64,000 nt of DNA from Beta vulgaris subsp. vulgaris. Its lineage: Eukaryota; Streptophyta; Magnoliopsida; Caryophyllales; Amaranthaceae. The translations under genes were made by a program, and so were the position numbers. The notes under the pieces were generated by a model. That model worked only from the letters and a program-made list of their open reading frames with translations. It did not search any database and was not told the DNA's origin. Positions 56,997 to 64,000 of the stretch are shown in pieces. The number at the start of each line of letters is the position of its first letter. Position 1 is the first letter of the stretch. The stretch covers positions 45,265,058 through 45,329,057 of the forward strand of contig NC_079205.1 of the NCBI RefSeq assembly GCF_026745355.1, read 5' to 3'.

Positions 56997-57474
56997 GATT
57001 GAATTTTTCTAAAATTATGTTTCAGCGAAATTATTTGGCAAGTATTATTTGGAACCGCTTGTAATTTTAAATAACTAGTTTAAGATGTAATAATCTATAG
57101 ATATCAAGTGACTTCTATTACTAAAGTTAGATATTGAGTTGTAGGACTTAATAGCACGTTATGACAAGATATTTCCCAAACTCTTAGTCATTTGCGAAAT
57201 CACGCCATAAAATTTCCTAATTACCCCCTAAATATGTGTATATAAAAATACAATATTGGTATATTTATCTCTTTTCTCATTCCTCCCCTTCCTTCTTCAC
57301 TTCCCCCTCCTATCATCTTCCACACCACCACTGCCTCCAGCAAATCTCCACTGACGATGGCACACCACCACCACCAGAACCGCGGGCAAACCACCACCAC
57401 CCTTCTTCTCTCCTCTGTTTCCCCATTTCAGTTTACAAAAAAAATCAAAAAAAAAAGTTGGAGTGAGGCGCCTG
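56997..57474. other. Spacer between two copia elements
   Basis: AT-rich, with a C-rich stretch near 57280-57420. Frames there come from simple CACCAC-like sequence and are not taken as genes. Confidence 0.3.
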
Positions 57475-58185
57475 CTGTAGGAACTTAGATGCATAATGCG
57501 GAAAACCAAGTATCATATACTTGAACATCTATCCCAAGATCATTGCATAAACTAGTATGAATCAAATAATAGTATAGAAATATACCTCTGGATGCGTGAA
57601 TTCCTTTGCACACCACAACCTTCTAGTGGAGATCCTTTTAGAACGTCAGGCACCATTCCTCTAATATTGGTCCACAAACAACACTTGGATCACCACGTAT
57701 GCTAGTACGGAAAAGTGAAAACACTTTCTTACTTTTTGAGGCGAGGGCCGAAAATGGGTGTGAAAAGCTAAGAGAAAAAAAATTAGATTTTTCTCTCAAG
57801 AAGATGATGTAAAGATGCTCTACTATGTAACCCCTAATACTAGTATATATGAGAGGTTACAAGTAATACTTCATGAGGTTTTATTGGCCTCATAATTTCA
57901 TACATTATGAGCCTAATGAACTCATAAGTTACATGTCTTTCCACCCACCATAAAACCTTCCAACCCATTTCACAAATGGGTTTGGATATTATCCAAGTGT
58001 CATTACTTGTGTAACCTCATAGGACTCAATAATACTAGTAGTTGGCCCAATTATATTAGTCCAACAAATCACAATTATCTTCTAGCAAAACGTTGTGATC
58101 ACTTAATATCATTGAATATATTATATCCATAATTTGTCCTAATTTTATTTAGTTTATTACACTTGATCAAGGACAAAATCCTTCA
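57475..58185 (-). repeat. 3' LTR of the minus-strand copia element
   Basis: On the minus strand it would start TGAAGGATTTTGTCC at 58185, directly after CAAGTGGGAGAT (polypurine tract), and end ATCTAAGTTCCTACA near 57475. With no second copy in the window the left boundary is an estimate. Confidence 0.5.
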
Positions 58186-58990
58186 ATCTCCCACTTGTCT
58201 AAGAACAAGTGTGTAACCTTCAAACTCCTTAAGTTGCTTAATGTCTAACTTGATGATATGATAACATCAATGTTCATCATACCAATATTCAAGTCGTTCC
58301 TTGAAATCTGAGTTCGAACTGTCGAAACAAATGATTAACACCTTAATCCATTTGAGCACGGCCATGCATTTTTCCACTTCTTGCTCTGAAAGAGGCCAAG
58401 ACACCAATCCTAACTCTTAGGAGGACTTATCCAATCTTGTATGACCAAAGCTCCCACTCAATTCATAGCAGTTCCGATCGCTGCCTTTATAACCTCCTTT
58501 TACGGCACGACGTTTTGCAGCGTCAAAAACATACTAATCCATAAGTAACAGTGTCATACTCATGTCAAAGGAATCCACTAAACATATTAATAAGAGTCTC
58601 ATAAACCTTTTAGAGAACTCCCACTAGGTTTGCCCAGCGTTTATCAACTATACAAGCCTATGCAAATGACTAGACATCTCCATGTCCCTATAGCCCATGA
58701 AATTGCGCTATCAATCAACTTGTAATCTAGTCCATGAAACTCAATCATTTTCGTTCAACTTAATGATTCGTATTAGGGACTAATGTATATTATAACTCCT
58801 GTTCACTGGATAGAGTTTCATTTACCAAATCACGTATTTGACAATCCTATCAAACGTTATAAAAATACTTTGAACGTTTTATTTAATACTAATAAACCAA
58901 GATTAAATAAAAACAAAACTTTTATTGATAAACATAAACATAACATATCAAAACGAGTAATTATAACTGTGGACTAATTAAAAGTAAATA
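58186..58990 (-). other. 3' untranslated part of the copia element
   Basis: Between the RNase H remnant and the LTR. No frame is conserved; it is plausibly the 3' non-coding region of the element. Confidence 0.4.
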
Positions 58991-61900
58991 GTACACAATT
59001 AAACCTACTCTCCTATATTCTTAAGCCCTCTAGACCTAGTATGACTCTCATGCTTAGGCTGAGGCAATGATTTAGTTAAACGATCAACGACATTGCTATC
59101 CGTATGAACTTTGCTAACTATTACATCTTTCTCTCAACGATTTCTCGAATAAGATGAAACTTTCTAAGTAACGTGTTTACACCTTTGATGTGATCTTGGT
59201 TCCTTAGACTGAGCTATGGCACCATGTTTCACAATGTAAAACAATACCATCTCCAAACTAGGCACTACTCCTAGCCTCCAGAATGAACTTCTTCATCCAA
59301 AGGCTTCCTTTGCTCGTCTGTCCACAATGTATCAGCTTCTGTTGTAGAATCAGCAACATGCTTTGCTCTGAATTTTTCCAGCTCACAGCCCCTCCATTTA
59401 GACAAAAGATGAAACCAAATTGGGATCAAAAATCATCTTTGTCAGTTTGGAAGCTCGCATTTGTGTAACCCTCAACAACTAATTTATTCTCACCTCCATA
59501 CACTATGAAATTATCCTTAGTCCTTCTCAAGTACTTTAGGATATTCTTAGCTGCACTCCAGTGTGCGTGACCTGGATTTGATTGAATCTGCTACACATGC
59601 TCGAGGAATATGAAACATCTGGGCGAGTACAAATCATGGAGTACATAATGGACCCTATAGCTGACGCATAAGGAACATTACTCATTCGCTTAATCTCATC
59701 AGGTCCAAAAGGACATCGAGTCTTGCTAAGCGACACGCCATGTTGCATGGGTAGAAAACCTCTCTTAGAGAACCTCTCTTAGAGTAGAAAACCTCTCTTA
59801 GAGTTTTCCATGTTGAACTTAGTGACGATCTTATCTATAAGTTCTCTGGCTAAGTTCCTCTTAGACCTATCCGTATAGATCTTGATCCCCAAAATGTACT
59901 CAGCGTTTCCAAGGTCTTTCATAGAAAAACAACTTTTTAACCATTCCTTGACTGACTCAAGCATGGGGATGTCGTTCCTTATGAGAAGTATATCATATAC
60001 ATATAAAACCAAGAAGACTATGTTACTCCCACTTTCCTTCTTATAAACACAAGGCTCTTCTCCGTTTTTGAGAAAACCAAACTGTTTAATTGTCTCATCA
60101 AAACAAAGATTCCAACTCCGGGATGCTTGCTTCAATCCATAAATATATTTTTGAAACTTACATACCCTCCTAGGATATTCTGGATCCATAAAACCTCCTG
60201 GTTGTGCCATATACACATCCTATTTCAAGAACCCATTCAAGAAAGCGGTTTTGACATCCATTTACCAAATCTCGTAATCATAAAAGGGGGCGATCGCTAA
60301 GAGTATCCGAATGGATTTAAGCATGGCTACTGGTGAAAAGGTTTCGTCATAGTCTACACCATGAACTTGCTTGAACCCTTTTGCAACCAACCTTGCTTTG
60401 TAAACCTGAATATTACAATCCTTGTTCGTTTTCATTTTGAAAACCCATTTGCAACTAATAGGTGTAACCCCATCGGGCAAATTCACCAAGTCCCATACTT
60501 AATTTCCAGACATGGATGCCATTTCGGATTTCATGGCTTCAAGCCATTTTCGGAGTCTTCACTCATCAAAGCTTGTTGTAGTAGTAGGTCCTCAAATTCT
60601 AAATCATATATTCAGAATTTCGGTTAACAAGAAATCAACAAACTCTTGTTGGTATTCTTGTCTACTAGACTTACGAGGGGCAGCAACAGAGAAATTTCTT
60701 CTAACAATTGAGAATTTTGCACGAATTAGATTCGAGTGGGACAATAGGAGGTTCGTGTACGGATGCCAGTCCTCCAACACTTGATACATGGGAGAAGATC
60801 CTCAAAGGAGGAACTACTTCAAGCCCAACATATGGCTCTTGTGTCGCTGTCTGTAACATAGGATGAACAATGTCCATTTGTTGCTCGTCTCAAACTTCTT
60901 CGAGAAATACATTACTCCCACTCGCCTTTTTGGAAATGAATTCTTTCTCCAAGAAGACACCACGGCGAGCAACAAACACTTTGCCCTCAGTCCGATTATA
61001 GAAGTAATAGCCCTTTGTCTCTTTGGGATAACCCACAAAGAAACACTTATCTGATTTGGGGCGAGTTTATCGAATAAAGCTTTACATAAACCTCAACCCC
61101 AAATCGTAGAAAAGAAAGCTTGGAACTTTTCCACTCCATACTCATATGGTGTCTTATTCTACTGCCTTTGATGGAGTTCTATTAAGTGTGAAAGTAGCAG
61201 TTTGAGAGCATATCCCCAGAAGGAATTGGAAGATCAGCAAAACTCATCATAGACCGAACCATATCAAGTAGAGTTCGTTCCTCCTTTCGAACACCATTCA
61301 ACTGAGGTGTTCCAGGTGGAGTAGTTGTGAAAGAATTCCACAACTCTTCAATGATCACTAAACTCTTGGCTCAAATATTCACCACCACGATCGGATCGAG
61401 TGCTTTGATTGTTTTGCCAAGCTGGTTTTGGACTTCATTTGGAATTCTTTGCATTTTAAATGATTCCGACTTATGTTCATTAAATAGACATATCCATATC
61501 TACTTAAATCGTCCGTAAAAGTAATGAAGTACCAAACCCTCCCCAGCTTTTGTGCTCATTGGTCCACATACATCAGTATGTATTAGGCCCAATAGATCAC
61601 TGGCCCTTTCACCCTTTCCAGTAAAAGGTGACTTTGTCATTTTACCCATTAAACATGATTCACACACATCAAATGGCTCAAAGTCAAAGATGTTAGAAGT
61701 CCATCTTTATGTAACTTCTGAATGCGTTTCGCGTTTATGTGTCCTAAACGACAATGCCATAAGTAAGTAGGATTAGTATCGCTTGATCTATGTTTTTTGC
61801 TGTCTATGTTAAGGACATCTTTGTCTAAGTCTAGGAAATATAGACCATTAGACCTTTTAGCAGTGGCATAAAACATTGAATTCAAATAAACGGGAAACAA

Positions 61901-62215
61901 CCTTTCTCAATTGTAAATGAAAACCCTTCATTATCCAAAACAGGAAATAGATAATATTTTTGGTAATAGCAGGAACATAATAATAATTATTAAGCTCTAA
62001 TATTAATCCAGAAGACAAAGGTAGACTATAAGTCCCAACTGCAACAACCACAACTCTTGCACCATTTCCAACGCGCAGTTCCACCTCTCCTTTAGCCAAG
62101 GTTCTACTCCTTCTTAGTCCCTGCACATTCGAAGTAATGTGAGAAACACAACCGTATCAAATACCCAAGAAGTAGATGTTGCTAAATTAATGTCAATGAC
62201 ATAGATACCTGAAGA
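58990..62215 (-). pseudogene. Copia pol remnant (protease to RNase H)
   Basis: Read right to left, the protease site is STSWVFDTVV, with DTV for the usual DTG. GAG-pre-integrase reads YLWHCRLGHINAKRIQKLH (61800-61720). A block near 61010 reads SDKCFFVGYPKETKGYYFYN. The reverse transcriptase reads ISCKWVFKMKTNKDCNIQVY, MYMAQPGGFMDPEYPRRVC and YGLKQASRSW; its active site reads VLYVYDILLI, Tyr for the first Asp of YVDD. Downstream, GSIMYSMICTRPDVSYS and KNILKYLRRTKDNF lead into RNase H, and RLTKSLPQPKHES near 59060 is its end. Numerous stops. Confidence 0.88.
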
Positions 62216-62229
62216 AGAAGCCCCAGACT

Positions 62230-63045
62230 TCTTATCCTTCAAGTACTTTGGCAGTTACGCTTCCAATGACCTATTTGATCACAATAGAAGCACTTGGCAT
62301 TTGCGGCCACCTTTGGCTTTGCCTTTGCTGTGGCTTAATAGCAGTCTTAGTGGCAACTTGCTTGCCCTTATCTTGCTTTTTCTTGCCAGCCCATTCCTTC
62401 TTAAAACCCTTTCCTTTTGAACCATAAGAACTTCCTTCTTAGGTGCAAAGTGATGTTTTGCTCGGAGCATGAGCATCCCATGTAACTCAGCAAGGGTTTT
62501 GCACCCCATTCATATTGAAATTCAATCGAAACGTATTGAACCCCTTATGAAGTGAGTGCAGAATGATGTCAGTAGCCAACTCTTGGCTATAAGGAAACCC
62601 AACCTCTCCATGGCTTCGAAATAACCAATCATTTCGAAGACATGAGTGGCGACCGGCTTGCCTTCAACTAACGAACACTCAAGAATAGCCTTGTGAGTTT
62701 CATACCTCTCATCCGAGCTTGTTGTTGAAACATGGTTTTCAACTGTCGGATAATGCTATAGGCATCCAAGCTTGCAAACCTCTTTTGAAGGCTTGGTTCC
62801 ATAGCCGCTAGCATAAGGCAAGTAACAATTACTGACCTTTCTGCAACGGCCTTATGGGCCTCTTTTCAGCATCAGTAGAGGTAGATTAAAACTGGGATCG
62901 GGGTTTCAAGAACATCCTCTCGACCTTCGGACCTAAGAACAATTCTTAGATTCCTTTCCCAATCAAGGAAGTTGTTCCCGTTCAATTTATCCTTCTCAAG
63001 GATTGAACGTAAGTTAAAAGGTGAATTATTGTTGTTACCAGACAT
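62230..63045 (-). pseudogene. Copia gag remnant with CCHC knuckle
   Basis: The ATG at 63045 opens MSGNNNNSPFNLRSILEKDK, then LNGNNFLDWERNLRIVLRSE, the standard N-terminus of copia gag. Further pieces include AVAERSVIVTCLMLAAMEPS and YSIIRQLKTMFQQQAR. The zinc knuckle CFYCDQIGHWKRNC (62292-62251) keeps all four ligands. Stops and shifts separate the blocks. Confidence 0.85.
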
Positions 63046-64000
63046 GATATCTACATAGAAGATGCAAAAGTAATAAGTATGTTTATCATAATAGCTTTTA
63101 ACAAATTTTAAACACTTTAAAATAAAAGCTATGCACTTGACAATTTAAGTGTCCCTTTTTGAATCAAGTGGTTCTAAGATCCTATCAAACATGATTTATA
63201 AGTGGACTTTGGCCTCAACTTAAAACCAAGTTTAAAAGGTAAGTAAACTCTTTACTAATTACAAATTGTAACTCTTAGTTAATGGGTGATTGCTAAGGTG
63301 ATTACGCTCCCAGGTAAGGAAGTTACCACAAGTTGGGGAGAGCCTTCCTAATCCTAGACAGAGCTTGTCACCCAAACACAAAACCCAAAATTTGCTACAA
63401 AATCCAAAACCGTTTTGATGATTTTGTTGGGCCAAACCAAACTAAACTTGCAAATTTTGGAAATTTACTCTACTTAGCCCAAGATTGGAAGTAACACTCT
63501 GCTTTGGCAGAACCTATTACTAATGATCAAGTTTTAGTAGGTGTTAATTTGGAATAGAAAAAACCCAATATTTTATTTAAGGGACCTAAGTAAATTATTA
63601 TGTTGATTTAATTACTAGTGAACATTCAAAGAATTAAATCACAAGCATAATAAACTTAGAAAGCATTTAAAAGCAATATTTAAATGCATAAAATAAAATG
63701 TGATCCTAGTATGACCCATAAACCTAAAGACTACTCTTTAAGGCCTCCATTGTTGAATCACCATGGATCTCCATCCTTCTGCTTCATGGGATAAGATTGA
63801 ATCACCATTCTTCTTATTACTACTTGAATAAATATTTTGGAATTATAAACTAAAATATTACAAAATTACCAACGATGCATATATCGTATTTAGATTACGA
63901 AAATACATTGACGATACGCAGATCATATTTTTTATCCAAGTTTTAGGCCATACTAGTCACCGCATGCATTCATAATATCATATATAAATAAAACATGCAT
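63046..64000 (-). other. Leader of the copia element or flanking DNA
   Basis: Upstream of the gag ATG. No LTR similarity to 57475-58185, no TGGTATCAGAGC-type primer site and no gene were seen. Confidence 0.35.

Larger units (their letters stand above)
57475..64000 (-). mobile_element. Ty1/copia retrotransposon, decayed, cut by the window edge
   Basis: On the minus strand gag begins at 63045 and copia-order domains run left to RNase H near 59000, then a polypurine tract and a 3' LTR. The 5' LTR and primer-binding site were not found before position 64000, so the leader is long or disrupted and the element probably continues to the right. Domain style is that of TNT1-like elements. Confidence 0.8.

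Noticed and set aside
57236..57509. Short histidine/proline-rich frame
   Set aside because: Simple CACCAC-like sequence with no domain and no conserved neighbours.

Overview
This window is plant nuclear DNA, almost certainly from a eudicot. It is AT-rich and has one spliced gene with short GT-AG introns. The rest is a dense, layered deposit of typical plant mobile DNA: L1-type LINEs with plant RNase H, Ty1/copia and Ty3-like LTR elements, Helitrons ending in CTAG, hAT, PIF/Harbinger, CACTA, Stowaway and Mutator-type elements, and a SINE. I cannot name the species from sequence alone.

Gene space. The only host gene I can support runs on the minus strand from 13092 to 5908. Its ten exons splice in frame into a 546-residue protein that matches plant inositol phosphorylceramide glucuronosyltransferase (IPUT1/PGSIP6, family GT8), a Golgi enzyme that makes the GIPC sphingolipids of the plasma membrane. 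All nine introns fit GT-AG, and every splice junction keeps the frame.

Left flank (1-5300). A decayed minus-strand LINE is interrupted by a small hAT element with a perfect 8-bp target duplication; a second hAT-like element lies beside it.

Middle (13.9-29.3 kb). A PIF/Harbinger element carries a spliced DDE transposase and a Myb/SANT gene, both decayed, plus three nested insertions. Next to it is a Russian-doll nest: a Helitron split by an hAT-like element, which is split in turn by a near full-length LINE. The hAT and LINE layers each have a recognisable target duplication.

29.4-33.6 kb. This is a cluster of short elements: a Helitron 5' end, a 1.1-kb Stowaway-like element with a minisatellite, a SINE with a perfect 15-bp duplication, two tRNA-like modules, a Stowaway holding a Mutator-type foldback, and a foldback built of (TTCAG)n.

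33.9-44.0 kb. A minus-strand, non-autonomous LTR retrotransposon keeps only a gag relic. It contains a CACTA-like element full of ATTGCTGCGG hairpins and a foldback, and one LTR holds a 2.0-kb Helitron with clean ends.

44.7-64.0 kb. A LINE ORF1 relic is split by an hAT element. It is followed by a 2.5-kb non-autonomous LTR element with a perfect 5-bp duplication, a decayed copia element containing an hAT element and a perfect 64-bp palindrome, and a second decayed copia element on the minus strand that runs off the right edge.

I saw no evidence of a new gene system. The most useful observations are the datable nesting orders, a tRNA-like module shared by several Helitrons, the hairpin array of the CACTA element, the clustering of LINE frameshifts in homopolymers, and the palindrome in the copia element. 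No rRNA genes, confident functional tRNA genes or CRISPR arrays were found.
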